Below, piece after piece: positions 24,137 through 33,954 of a stretch of 64,000 nt of DNA. The notes under the pieces are model-generated. The model made no database searches. It saw nothing but the letters and a program-made list of their open reading frames with translations, and was not told the origin of the DNA. The position numbers and the translations under genes are program-made. Source of the stretch: Defluviitaleaceae bacterium (GTDB lineage: Bacteria; Bacillota; Clostridia; Lachnospirales; WQUN01); NCBI GenBank assembly GCA_009780315.1, contig WRAH01000008.1:1-64000 (forward strand). The letters run 5' to 3'. How positions within the stretch are numbered: the stretch's first letter is position 1; every line of letters starts with the position of its first letter.

Positions 24137-24271
24137 AGGAACACCTCCATTGATGAGTTCTACTTAGTATATCACTTTTACAGAAACAACGTAAGTGCAA
24201 TCGTGAGATATTTGACACGTATCCTTAATATTAGGCTTTCTTTTTTGTAGAAATTTGCTTACAATACAATC

Positions 24272-26563
24272 ATGGAAAACTTTGAAAATGTCCATGCTCA
24301 AAACGGTGAAGTGTTTGAGGGCATGATGGAAAGCATTATTTATCATAATGAAGAAAACGGTTATACCGTATTTACTTTGCGCAGGGCAAGCGACGAGCCT
24401 TTGACAGAAGCGATGACCTGTACAGGGCATTTGTCTGACCCTTATGAAGGGGAGTCTTTGCGTGTTGAAGGTAAATATGTAGAAAATCCGCGGTATGGGC
24501 GACAGCTTGCTGTAACCAAGGCAGAGCGAATACAGCCAAGCACCTTGGCAGGCATTGAAAAATATCTTGCATCAGGTGTGATAAAAGGCATTGGCGCAAA
24601 AACCGCAAAGCAAATCGTTGCACGTTTTGGCGAAGATACCTTTGAAGTGATTGAAAATCATCCGGAAAGACTTGCGCGTATTCGCGGCATTAGTGAAAAG
24701 CGGGCAATGCAGCTTTCAGAGAGTTTTCACGCCCAGCGCGACCAACGCAGGGCGATGTTGTTCTTGCATGAATATGGAATTTCTCCCGGCGCAGCAATGA
24801 AAATCTACAAACGATATAAAGATGAAACTGTAGAACTCGTGCGGATGAACCCATATCGCCTTGCGGATGACATTGATGGCATTGGTTTTAAAACAGCAGA
24901 TGCCATAGCCCACCGTCTTGGTGTATCTCGTGATGCACAAGAGCGAATTGGCGCAGGGGTGCGCTTTTGTCTATGGGAAGCCACCAATGAAGGACATACT
25001 TTCATGCCGGCAAGTGTGCTGGTTAGCCAAGTGGCAGAGCTTTTATTTGCAGACAAAGCCTTGATTGAAAATGAAATCGTGCGTATGCAAATGGAGCGCG
25101 CAATTATTCGGGAAAAAATTGAAGGGGAAGAAGAACCTCTTGTCTTTGTAAGCCCGCTATATTATGCAGAGCTTTCTGTTGCAAGAAAGTTAATTGCCCT
25201 TGCTATACGCGGGAAAAAAGCCCAAGAAAAAGACGATAAACACCGCAATAAGATAGCGGACCTTGAGCGCGAAAATAAGATACAGCTTTCAGATGGACAA
25301 AAGGAAGCTGTATTGGCAGCCATGACCCAAGGTGTTTTAATCGTCACAGGTGGACCTGGTACAGGAAAAACCACTGCCATCAATACAATCATTGGTCTAT
25401 TGGAATCTATGCATTTAGATATTACTTTGTGTGCCCCTACAGGGCGTGCCGCAAAGCGTATGTCTGAAGCCACAGGGCGCGAAGCAAAAACCATTCACCG
25501 CCTGTTGGAAGTGACATTTATATCCGAAGATGCAAGACGGCAAGTTTTCAACCGCAACGAGGATAATCCCATTGAAACCGATGTGCTTATTGTAGATGAA
25601 TCATCCATGATGGATATTTTACTGACACGCAGTTTACTGGAAGCCGTTGCCGAAGGGACACGGCTCATTTTAGTGGGTGATGTTGACCAGCTTCCGTCTG
25701 TTGGTGCAGGCAATGTGTTAAAGGATTTAATCAGTTCAGAATGCTTGCCTGTGGCACGTCTGACAGAAATTTTCCGCCAAGCTGCTGAAAGCGCAATCAT
25801 TATGAACGCCCACCGCATAAACAAAGGTGAATATCCAGAGTTAAACCACAAAGAAAAAGATTTCTTTTTTGTACGGCGTGGCAACCCTGATGAAGTGGTG
25901 CATACGGTTTTAGACCTTGTTTCGTCACGACTTCCTTCATATAAAGGACTAGACAGTGTCAACGATATTCAAGTCCTAACACCCATGAGAAAATCCACCC
26001 TTGGTGTGACCCATTTAAACACATTGCTTCAAGCCCGTTTAAATCCCCCTACAGCGCAAAAAAATGAACGCGAATATGGCGCAACAGTTTTTCGTGTAGG
26101 GGATAAAGTGATGCAAATTCGCAATAACTATGACGCAACTTGGGAACTATACAATAAACAGGGGATGCGGGTGGACTTTGGCGAAGGTGTTTTTAATGGT
26201 GATATGGGTATTGTCTACTCTATTGATGATAATAAAGGCATGTGCGTACAATTCGATGACGGACGGCGCGTGATGTATGATTTTTCTCAACTAGAGGAAC
26301 TGGAATTAGCTTATGCCGTCACTGTCCACAAATCCCAAGGCAGTGAGTACCGTGTTGTGGTGATTCCTGTATACAATGGCCCACCCATGCTGCTTACCCG
26401 CAATCTCCTTTACACTGCCGTCACCCGTGCGCGGGAACTTGCCGTACTGGTTGGCGACCCTTCAACCCTCCACAGAATGATAGATAACAACCGTGTCACC
26501 CGCAGATACACCGCATTAGCCCGCCGCTTGCAGGATATATATGATGTGTCAAATAATGCGTAA
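24272..26563 (+). CDS. recD2: ATP-dependent DNA helicase RecD2
   Basis: 763 residues. RecD2 is a 5'-3' superfamily 1B helicase acting in repair without RecBC. An N-terminal OB-like part and HhH region (GVIKGIGAKTAKQIVARFG, IRGISEKRAMQLSE) lead to Walker A GGPGTGKTTAINTI (about 352), DESSMMD (Walker B), GDVDQLPSVGAGNVLKDL, and LAYAVTVHKSQGSEY motif VI. All motifs are intact. comF follows, overlapping by 23 bases. Confidence 0.95.
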   Translation: MENFENVHAQNGEVFEGMMESIIYHNEENGYTVFTLRRASDEPLTEAMTCTGHLSDPYEGESLRVEGKYVENPRYGRQLAVTKAERIQPSTLAGIEKYLASGVIKGIGAKTAKQIVARFGEDTFEVIENHPERLARIRGISEKRAMQLSESFHAQRDQRRAMLFLHEYGISPGAAMKIYKRYKDETVELVRMNPYRLADDIDGIGFKTADAIAHRLGVSRDAQERIGAGVRFCLWEATNEGHTFMPASVLVSQVAELLFADKALIENEIVRMQMERAIIREKIEGEEEPLVFVSPLYYAELSVARKLIALAIRGKKAQEKDDKHRNKIADLERENKIQLSDGQKEAVLAAMTQGVLIVTGGPGTGKTTAINTIIGLLESMHLDITLCAPTGRAAKRMSEATGREAKTIHRLLEVTFISEDARRQVFNRNEDNPIETDVLIVDESSMMDILLTRSLLEAVAEGTRLILVGDVDQLPSVGAGNVLKDLISSECLPVARLTEIFRQAAESAIIMNAHRINKGEYPELNHKEKDFFFVRRGNPDEVVHTVLDLVSSRLPSYKGLDSVNDIQVLTPMRKSTLGVTHLNTLLQARLNPPTAQKNEREYGATVFRVGDKVMQIRNNYDATWELYNKQGMRVDFGEGVFNGDMGIVYSIDDNKGMCVQFDDGRRVMYDFSQLEELELAYAVTVHKSQGSEYRVVVIPVYNGPPMLLTRNLLYTAVTRARELAVLVGDPSTLHRMIDNNRVTRRYTALARRLQDIYDVSNNA

Positions 26564-27296
26564 TTTCTTGACAAAGGGAATTTCAACAGCTTTGGACTGG
26601 ATATATCCGCCAACATGTATTGCCTGCCGAAGCTTATTGCCGCTTAATTTTCCTGAGCGGTTTATTTGTGAAGCCTGCATGAGGCTTTTTGAAACGGTTG
26701 TACCGCCTATATGTAAGCAATGCGGTGTAACTGTTTCAGGGGATACACCCCTTTGCGCCTCATGTTATGGCAAAAATTTTCATTTTACATATAATCGTGC
26801 TACTTTTCCTTATGATGAGGTGATTCGCGATATGATGCATGAAATAAAATTCCGCAAGAAAAAACGTGTGGCGCAGGGACTTGGAGAACTGTGGGCGGCT
26901 TCTGTAGTAAAAAAATCCTTTCCCCAAGATGGGATACTTGTGCCTGTGCCTATGCATCCTGCCAAGAAACGCGAACGCGGGTTTAATCAAGCAGAAGTGC
27001 TATGCCGCGCACTTTCCCAAAAATTTAACATTCCCATGGATGAATTGCTTATACGCACAGCGGACACCCCTCCGCAAGCGGGCTTACATCCCAAACTTCG
27101 TGTGGAAAACGTACAAGGCGTTTTTTCTGTTCGTCCCCATGCGGATATAAAAGGAAGCACTTACATCATCATTGATGATATTTATACTACAGGTGCAAGT
27201 TTAAATGAATGTGCTAAAACCATCAAAAATTCAGGTGCGAAACAAATTTTATGCATGACTTTTGCGATTACGGTAAAAAATAACGACAAAGTCTAA
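26541..27296 (+). CDS. comF: ComF-family phosphoribosyltransferase-like protein
   Basis: 251 residues. Paired Cys motifs near the N-terminus (CIACRSLLP, CEACMRLF, CKQCG, CASC) form a zinc-binding region; the phosphoribosyltransferase fold follows with VPVPMHPAKKRERGFNQAEVL and the PRPP loop YIIIDDIYTTGASLNECAKTI. ComF is required for DNA uptake in competent bacteria, probably as part of the ssDNA import machinery. GCAGGA lies upstream, inside recD2. It is the last gene before the flagellar operon. Confidence 0.9.
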   Translation: MMCQIMRNFLTKGISTALDWIYPPTCIACRSLLPLNFPERFICEACMRLFETVVPPICKQCGVTVSGDTPLCASCYGKNFHFTYNRATFPYDEVIRDMMHEIKFRKKKRVAQGLGELWAASVVKKSFPQDGILVPVPMHPAKKRERGFNQAEVLCRALSQKFNIPMDELLIRTADTPPQAGLHPKLRVENVQGVFSVRPHADIKGSTYIIIDDIYTTGASLNECAKTIKNSGAKQILCMTFAITVKNNDKV

Positions 27297-27380
27297 GGGA
27301 AACAGCAAGTCATGACGATAAGTTAATTACAAGAGAAAATCTTAGACGAAATATTATAGGTGAAAGGGGTCGAAACGATT

Positions 27381-27656
27381 ATGGACATGAGAGTGACTAG
27401 CGCGTATAGTGCTTATGCTTTACAGCCAGTACGTAGCACTGCACCAGCCCAAAAAACGGAGCGAGTAAAAGCCAACATGGACAAAGTGTCCATATCGGCC
27501 GAAGCGGGGGGGTATCAGGCAGCACTAGCCGCAGCACGCAGCGCACCTGATGTAAGGGCTGATTTGGTAGGTAACATACGTTCTATGCTGGATGCAGGAA
27601 CGTATAACGTATCAGCAACAGATGTAGCATCTCGTATTTTCCAAGGACTGGCATAA
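27381..27656 (+). CDS. flgM: Anti-sigma-28 factor FlgM
   Basis: 91 residues from an ATG preceded by GAAAGGGGT (longer frame rejected). The pattern DKVSISAEAGGYQAALAAARSAPDVRADLVGNIRSMLDAGTYNVSATDVASRIFQGL is the C-terminal SigD/FliA-binding half of FlgM. FlgM holds back late flagellar genes until the hook is complete and is then exported. It is first in the operon flgM-flgN-flgK-flgK-flgL-flgL-fliW-csrA. Confidence 0.9.
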   Translation: MDMRVTSAYSAYALQPVRSTAPAQKTERVKANMDKVSISAEAGGYQAALAAARSAPDVRADLVGNIRSMLDAGTYNVSATDVASRIFQGLA

Positions 27657-27762
27657 ACGAGAAGTGAAAAACACACGGATGTTATAAGGAGAGACTCTTC
27701 CAAGACCAAGGCAGATTTGCAAGGTAGGGAGAGTCTTTACTACGCCAAGGAGAGAAAACATA

Positions 27763-28266
27763 ATGGCAGGCATGATAACCCAACTTATTGATGTGATGAA
27801 AGAACAGGTAGCGCGTCATACTGAACTTTACGGACTTTCTGTAGAGGAAAAAGACGCAATTGTTAAAAACGACATTGACGAATTACAGAAGCTTGTTAAT
27901 TTGAAAAACATGGTGATTTCACAAAACAATCGGCTGGAAAAACAGCGCATGTCGTTAACGGGGGATATTGCCGAAGTAATGGGGCTACCCGATAAGGATT
28001 TAACATTTTCTCAATTGATTGAAATGATGGAAGGCAAACCCGAAGAAGCCGAGCTTCGCAAGGTGGGTACAAGCCTTCGTGAAATAGTAGAAAAATTAAA
28101 AGAAGCAAACGACCTGAATAAAGAGCTTTTAGACAGCGCGGTAGAATTTGTAGAATATTCCTTAAACGCACTGCGTTCAACAATAGACCCCGAACCACCA
28201 GAATATCCAATGGTAAAAAAGGCAGACGGCAGTGGGGGCACAGGTTCATTTAATGCGACAAGATAA
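27763..28266 (+). CDS. flgN: Flagellar chaperone FlgN
   Basis: 167 residues, largely helical, with AGMITQLIDVMKEQVARHTELYGLSVEEKDAIVKNDIDELQKLV matching FlgN. It is the export chaperone for the hook-filament junction proteins FlgK and FlgL, whose genes follow directly. AAGGAGAG lies upstream. The hydrophilic C-terminal tail (EPPEYPMVKKADGSGGTG) is disordered-looking. Confidence 0.88.
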   Translation: MAGMITQLIDVMKEQVARHTELYGLSVEEKDAIVKNDIDELQKLVNLKNMVISQNNRLEKQRMSLTGDIAEVMGLPDKDLTFSQLIEMMEGKPEEAELRKVGTSLREIVEKLKEANDLNKELLDSAVEFVEYSLNALRSTIDPEPPEYPMVKKADGSGGTGSFNATR

Positions 28267-28368
28267 AATTCCATCCATCGCGCAAAGTACGATGTAGCAG
28301 GGTTTATTCCCATGGAACAAGGGATTTAGGGGCGTAACCCCCACTGAAATGAAAAGGGGATATGTAAT

Positions 28369-30339
28369 ATGGGTTTTGGAGGACTTAATATAGCCACAAG
28401 CGGTATTCGTGCCGCACAAACAAATTTGGCAGTGACAGGTCATAATATTTCCAATTCGGAAATACCGGGCTTTTCCCGTCAGCGGATTGTACAAACGACT
28501 GCATTTGCACGCAATATAGGCATGAGCAATGCCAATGTACCCATGTCTTTCAACATGGGTACAGACTGGACTGCTGTACATCAAATCCGTAATGAATTTT
28601 TGGATGTTTCTTATCGTCAAAATATTGGAAGACTTACATTTTACTCCACTGTGGTTCAAGCGGGTATGGTGGTTGAAAATCTGCTTGGTGAACTTCATGG
28701 CTCATATAACTTCCAATCTGTACTTAATGATATGTGGAGCAGTATTCAAGAGCTTTCCGCAAATCCTGGGGGCATTGATACGCGGCATTTGTTTCTTGCC
28801 ACGACAAATTCCCTACTTAACAAGGCACAGGATGTCATGGATGGGCTTATAGATTATCAGCATAATCTTGACCAGCAAATTCGTGCAATGGTTGATGAAA
28901 TCAATCGTACTGCCAGTGAAATTAACCGTTTAAACAACCATATTCGTGCAGAAGAAGCAGTTGGAGACAACGCCAATGATGCTCGCGATGAGCGTAACCG
29001 TTTGATTGACCGTATGGCAGAAATGATACCTATTGATGTTTTCACCGCGCCGGATGGTGATGTGATTATTATTTCTCAAGGGCATACGATTGTAAGCCAA
29101 GGTTTTGTCAATCAATTGGGCTTGCGCTTCCTTTCTAACGAATCTTCTTTTGTAGAGCCTGTATTCACACGCTCCAGAGATATTCTCTCCGCAGGAACAC
29201 CGCCTCATGAGTTTATTCCTTTTACAAACTACAGGCGACCAATTAACAATGAAAATGCCAATGATTTAGGGCAACTCAATGGGTTACTGATGGCAAGGGG
29301 TACTGCACCTGCAAATCATATGACTGGGGACACACCTTCACCGACAGCAGAACTTGCGGCACTCATGACCGAATTAGGCGGTTTAACCCTTGCTGGCGCG
29401 GTCACTGCCCGCGATACAGCACAATCGAATTTAACTGCCGCAGAAACCGCGCTAGCAGCAACAACTCCTGGTACACCTGCCCATGATGCTGCCTTAATTG
29501 TACGGGACAACGCACGTGCAGACCTTACCACTGCCATCCGCGAATTAAATGACGTGCTGCGCCGTGATGCACTTTTAGACCCGGACACAATGGCGGCGGA
29601 CACCCACAACTGGAACGCCCTCATGTGGTCTATCCAAAACGCAAAAATTCCTGGTGTGCAAATGAATCTTGACCGCATTGTCAATAGCGTTGTCACAATG
29701 ATAAACGATGCACTCACAGGCAACTTGCGTACCGTAGACGCAAATGGAGTGGAGCATTACGTCTTTAGAGATGCTTCCGGTAACCCAATCATTCCTCGTG
29801 ATATGAACGGTGACCCTGGCATTCCCTTATTCATCCGCAAAACAGATGATGAAAATGCAACATGGCCGTTTACGGATGTAAACCCAAACCAATTTAATAC
29901 GATTTTTACAATCAATAATATTCAAATAAATCCTGCGTTTCTTGAAGCCAATGGACATAACTTCTTGGCATTGTCCAACTCTGGCGCACCAGATGACAAT
30001 ACACTTTTACTGGCACTGCAAACCGTTTGGCTTGCAAACTCAGGGCCTTATGCCGTAAACATTGGCGGACGGTACTTTGGTGTACAAGATGCCTACATTC
30101 GCTTTACAGGAGACATTGCGACCCGCATTAGCGAAGCAAACAGCTTTGTTTCAGCACAAACGATTCAAGTTCAGCAAGCCGATGCTTTACGGCAATCTGT
30201 CAAGGGTGTTTCCATGGATGAAGAGCTTAACAACATGCTCCGTTTCCAATTTGCTTTCCAAGCCGCATCCCGTGTGTTTAATATGGTTGACAGTATGATA
30301 GACCAAGTGGTTAACCGCACAGGGCGGGTCGGACTTTAA
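28369..30339 (+). CDS. flgK: Flagellar hook-associated protein FlgK, copy 1
   Basis: 656 residues. N-terminal GFGGLNIATSGIRAAQTNLAVTGHNISNSEIPGFSRQ and the C-terminal VKGVSMDEELNNMLRFQFAFQAASR are the conserved D0/D1 helices that stack at the hook-filament junction. Residues about 325-400 hold an Ala- and Thr-rich coiled-coil-like insertion (AARDTAQSNLTAAETALAATTPG). FlgK is exported through the flagellar secretion system. A second FlgK gene follows 18 bases on. RBS AAAAGGGGAT. Confidence 0.93.
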   Translation: MGFGGLNIATSGIRAAQTNLAVTGHNISNSEIPGFSRQRIVQTTAFARNIGMSNANVPMSFNMGTDWTAVHQIRNEFLDVSYRQNIGRLTFYSTVVQAGMVVENLLGELHGSYNFQSVLNDMWSSIQELSANPGGIDTRHLFLATTNSLLNKAQDVMDGLIDYQHNLDQQIRAMVDEINRTASEINRLNNHIRAEEAVGDNANDARDERNRLIDRMAEMIPIDVFTAPDGDVIIISQGHTIVSQGFVNQLGLRFLSNESSFVEPVFTRSRDILSAGTPPHEFIPFTNYRRPINNENANDLGQLNGLLMARGTAPANHMTGDTPSPTAELAALMTELGGLTLAGAVTARDTAQSNLTAAETALAATTPGTPAHDAALIVRDNARADLTTAIRELNDVLRRDALLDPDTMAADTHNWNALMWSIQNAKIPGVQMNLDRIVNSVVTMINDALTGNLRTVDANGVEHYVFRDASGNPIIPRDMNGDPGIPLFIRKTDDENATWPFTDVNPNQFNTIFTINNIQINPAFLEANGHNFLALSNSGAPDDNTLLLALQTVWLANSGPYAVNIGGRYFGVQDAYIRFTGDIATRISEANSFVSAQTIQVQQADALRQSVKGVSMDEELNNMLRFQFAFQAASRVFNMVDSMIDQVVNRTGRVGL

Positions 30340-30357
30340 TTAGGAGGTAACTTACAC

Positions 30358-32442
30358 ATGCGTTCAGCATTTTTCGGTTTTCACGTAGCATCAACAGGGT
30401 TGCATACAGCCCGCGCTATGATAAATGTTACATCTCATAACATTGCCAATTCAGAAATTCCGGGATTTTCTCGCCAAGTGGCAACAGCACGGGCAAATAC
30501 TCCACTTAATTTACTTGACGGACGCGGTATGTATGGCACAGGTTCGCAAGTGACGGGTATCAACCAAATCCGTGACCGTTTTTTAGATAGTAAATTTTGG
30601 GGACAGCGTGCCGTTCATGGACGGCATACTGTCACCAACTCTCATTTGAATTTTGTAGAAACTGTATTTAATCAATTGCCTGACGCAGGTGTACTTAGGA
30701 TTTTCGGCGACTTTTTTGGGCGTATGAGCTATTTAACCACCCGCGCCCAAGATGCCACATTCCGCACAAATGTTATTTCTGGTGCAGACGCACTGGCCAA
30801 TGAAATCAGACACAATGCCGCGGCACTACAACGTCAGCAAATGGATGTTAACCGTGAAGTGGCTGATGTTGTGCATATTATGAATAGCCTTGGCTCACAA
30901 ATTGCCACATTAAATGAACAAATCAGCATTTTTGAGCGAGACGGCTCAAGGGCCAATGACCTTCGTGACCAGCGTAATCTTTTGATTGATAATCTCTCTC
31001 AATTTGTCAATGTACAGGTGGAAGAACGCGACCATTCAAACCCGCCTATGAATCCCCATGACATGCGTTTGACCGTTATGATTAACGGGTATGACTTTGT
31101 CAACCACAGTGTTTTTAATCGTTTGGAACTGGTTGCCCGCAATAATCCTCATGACCCAACATCAGGGTCAAGCCGCAATGAAATGGATGTTCCTGGGCTT
31201 TATGATATTCGTTTTGCAGGAACAGGCTCGCCTTTTAATATATACAGTCCATCTTTAAGCGGACAGCTTCGCGGGCTCATTGATATTCGTGACGGCAATG
31301 GGGGCTTTGCAACTGTGGATACCCCTGTTATGGGTGGCACTTTTGACCTATCCAATCCAAATACATGGCCGCCCAATTTTGAACCTGGTTTATCTGGCAC
31401 TTGGCCTCCCGGCTTTGACATTCGCAACCCACATACATGGACGAATGTATTGTTTCCCAGTGGTGGTGTGTTTGACCCTACCAATGCAGCAACCTGGCCA
31501 ACGGGTGCAAGCATACACTGGCCCCACCCTGGTCTTGACATCACCAATCCTACAACATGGCCATCCAGCGGCGTACAGCTTGATGCCAGTGGTAATCCTG
31601 TCACCCGTCCAGCAACCACCAACCGTTTCAAAGGTATTCCCTTCTACATGAATCAACTGAACGAACTGGTTAGAACTTTTGCAAGGGCAATGAATGAAGG
31701 ACGCAATGCCAACGGTGAAAAAATGGATGGCGTAACAGGACATATCTTTGGCTATGATGCTAATGGTGACAATTTAAACACAATGTTTTTCACGTTTACA
31801 CATCCAAACACTGGTGTTGCTGCCAGTGTAGAGTGTGACATCATGGCGGCTCATGGTTTGCGCCGCTGGATATTTGAGCCTATTCCACCGGCAACAGGCC
31901 CAAATGTTGTGCAAGACCACTTTCTACCCGGTGTACCCGGTGAAGGTGGTATGCCTGCACCGCCTGCGGGATTCCGTGTAGCCCGTGACGCAACAGGAAA
32001 TCCGATGTTTACACTAGACTATAGCCAAATGAACGCTTTTAACTTCAAAATAAACCCTGCGCTAACAGAAGCAGGAGGGCAGAACCTTCTTGCCGCATCA
32101 TCAAATCCCAATACTGGTGAAGCAAATAACGATGTTGTTTTTGGTTTCCTTGCAGTAGGCAATGACCGTACGCTTTTCAGCGAAGGCCGCTTATTGGATT
32201 TTATCATTGCCACAAGCAATCACCTTGCCGTTGACAATCAACAAGCAAACCGTTTCCGTTTAAGTTATGAAGAAATAACAATGCAAACCCATAATCACCG
32301 TTTATCAATCAAAGGCGTTGACACCAACGAAGAAATGATGAACCTTGTTCGTTTCCAGACATTGTTCACCGCATCATCACGGCTTGTCAACGTACTGGAT
32401 TCAATTTATGACACGCTAATCAACCGTCTAGGTAATTTCTAG
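30358..32442 (+). CDS. flgK: Flagellar hook-associated protein FlgK, copy 2, with repeats
   Basis: 694 residues with the same ends as copy 1 (GLHTARAMINVTSHNIANSEIPGFSRQ; IKGVDTNEEMMNLVRFQTLF). The mid region, residues about 329-405, is an insertion made of four related units: FDLSNPNTWP, FDIRNPHTW, FDPTNAATWP and LDITNPTTWP, separated by Gly/Pro-rich links. The insertion sits in the surface-exposed domain. Two FlgK types may form distinct junction layers or be used alternatively. AGGAGGTAA precedes the ATG. Confidence 0.9.
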   Translation: MRSAFFGFHVASTGLHTARAMINVTSHNIANSEIPGFSRQVATARANTPLNLLDGRGMYGTGSQVTGINQIRDRFLDSKFWGQRAVHGRHTVTNSHLNFVETVFNQLPDAGVLRIFGDFFGRMSYLTTRAQDATFRTNVISGADALANEIRHNAAALQRQQMDVNREVADVVHIMNSLGSQIATLNEQISIFERDGSRANDLRDQRNLLIDNLSQFVNVQVEERDHSNPPMNPHDMRLTVMINGYDFVNHSVFNRLELVARNNPHDPTSGSSRNEMDVPGLYDIRFAGTGSPFNIYSPSLSGQLRGLIDIRDGNGGFATVDTPVMGGTFDLSNPNTWPPNFEPGLSGTWPPGFDIRNPHTWTNVLFPSGGVFDPTNAATWPTGASIHWPHPGLDITNPTTWPSSGVQLDASGNPVTRPATTNRFKGIPFYMNQLNELVRTFARAMNEGRNANGEKMDGVTGHIFGYDANGDNLNTMFFTFTHPNTGVAASVECDIMAAHGLRRWIFEPIPPATGPNVVQDHFLPGVPGEGGMPAPPAGFRVARDATGNPMFTLDYSQMNAFNFKINPALTEAGGQNLLAASSNPNTGEANNDVVFGFLAVGNDRTLFSEGRLLDFIIATSNHLAVDNQQANRFRLSYEEITMQTHNHRLSIKGVDTNEEMMNLVRFQTLFTASSRLVNVLDSIYDTLINRLGNF

Positions 32443-32467
32443 GCATCCAATTGGAGGTAATATTACT

Positions 32468-33943
32468 ATGCGCGTTACAAATGCAATGGTTTTTAACTCT
32501 TCACTCAATAATATATGGCGCAATGCGCGGCATTTGAATAACTTGGTTACACAAATTGAAACCACACAGCGGATTCAACGCCCATCGGAAGACCCTATGA
32601 TGGCTAACCGTGCCCTGCGTTACCGCACAATTTTGTCTGAAGCAGAGCAGTTTAAAAGTAACAACGACCGCGGACTTGCATGGATGGAAGTGACAGAGTC
32701 TTCATTCCTAAACCTTCTTGTAGGCACACCAAGCAATCCAAGTATCTTCCAACGCTTGCATGACCGCTTGCTTCAATCCTCATCAACAGGTATAAACCAC
32801 CCTGACAATCAACGGGGCATGATTGATGAAATGCGGCAGTTTCTATATCAAATGACCCGCATTGAAATGAATCAATCGTATATGGGGCGGTATGTCTTTT
32901 CAGGTTTCCATACAGATGAACCGCCTGTACTTCACCAAGCACGTCCAAACGCAAGTTATGTGGTACAGCAAACATTTAACCGTCGTGATATGGCTTCGGC
33001 ACTTGCTTTTCACAGACCTGCACCTCCTGAACGTCCTGTAGTTTTTGAAGATACACACATTCTAAAACTGCCTTTTACCCATGTACAATTCCCTGGCGGC
33101 CCGCCAATTGGCGGTGGTGTACCGCCCTTTGGTATTGACTGTCCAATAGGTACAAACTTCACCATTGTTTCAATGACTTCCACAGATGCGGCGGCATTTA
33201 ACCCGCCGAATGGAGGCCCTCCTTATGTGATTCACCATATTATTGACACAGGTGAGCTGGTTTTAAGTAACGATGCAGCTGAAGCATTCCGTGACGGCAC
33301 AACGATTACATTCCAAACCCCGTCAGAAGGATTACAAGCAGGCGACCTTAACCCACGCATATACTTTCCATCATGGGATTTGAACGATGGTAATCGTCAT
33401 TTCAATGCGGCACAGCAAAATATTCAATTGGAAGTTTCAGCAAATTCCCATGTAACAGTTAACTCACACGCCAGCAATGTAGTGACAGATAAATTGGTGG
33501 CAGAACTTAGACGGCTGATTGACTTTGCAGATAGCTTAGAACTTACAGACCCTCTGGTCTTGCGTGAGCATTATAGCCAAATTTACACAGGAGACGACTT
33601 AGAACGTGCTATTTCAGACTTTCAAGCCTTTGAAGTGTCTTTATTTGCAGACGCATTGCACAACCGTATTGATAATTTGATAAGGACACTTTCAGAACAT
33701 CATATGCCAGATGCTCAAGCACAGCATACAAATCTTGGCTCACGTATGAGCCGTATGGACATGATTCAAATTAGACTGGAAGAAGATGAAGTTGCATACA
33801 CCCAGCTTCTTTCGGACACGATAGATACAGATATTGCAGGTACAATTGCACGTAGAGACGGCGCGCAAGCTGCCTTTTCAAACGCACTGCTTGCCGTATC
33901 TCGTGCAACACAGCTTTCTTTGGCTGATTTCATCAATAGATAG
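32468..33943 (+). CDS. flgL: Flagellar hook-associated protein FlgL, copy 1
   Basis: 491 residues. N-terminal MRVTNAMVFNSSLNNIWRNARHLNNLVTQIETTQRIQRPSEDP and C-terminal helices ending AAFSNALLAVSRATQLSLADF are typical of FlgL (HAP3). The central domain is large (about 150 residues beyond the core). GGAGGTAAT precedes the ATG. It is followed after 11 bases by a second flgL. Confidence 0.9.
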   Translation: MRVTNAMVFNSSLNNIWRNARHLNNLVTQIETTQRIQRPSEDPMMANRALRYRTILSEAEQFKSNNDRGLAWMEVTESSFLNLLVGTPSNPSIFQRLHDRLLQSSSTGINHPDNQRGMIDEMRQFLYQMTRIEMNQSYMGRYVFSGFHTDEPPVLHQARPNASYVVQQTFNRRDMASALAFHRPAPPERPVVFEDTHILKLPFTHVQFPGGPPIGGGVPPFGIDCPIGTNFTIVSMTSTDAAAFNPPNGGPPYVIHHIIDTGELVLSNDAAEAFRDGTTITFQTPSEGLQAGDLNPRIYFPSWDLNDGNRHFNAAQQNIQLEVSANSHVTVNSHASNVVTDKLVAELRRLIDFADSLELTDPLVLREHYSQIYTGDDLERAISDFQAFEVSLFADALHNRIDNLIRTLSEHHMPDAQAQHTNLGSRMSRMDMIQIRLEEDEVAYTQLLSDTIDTDIAGTIARRDGAQAAFSNALLAVSRATQLSLADFINR

Positions 33944-33954
33944 GGGGCTTTCAC

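Noticed and set aside
27293-27321. Possible sigma-28 promoter before flgM (CTAAG ... ACGATAA)
   Set aside because: The spacer is about 17 bases, longer than the usual 14-16, and both boxes deviate; support is too weak to list.
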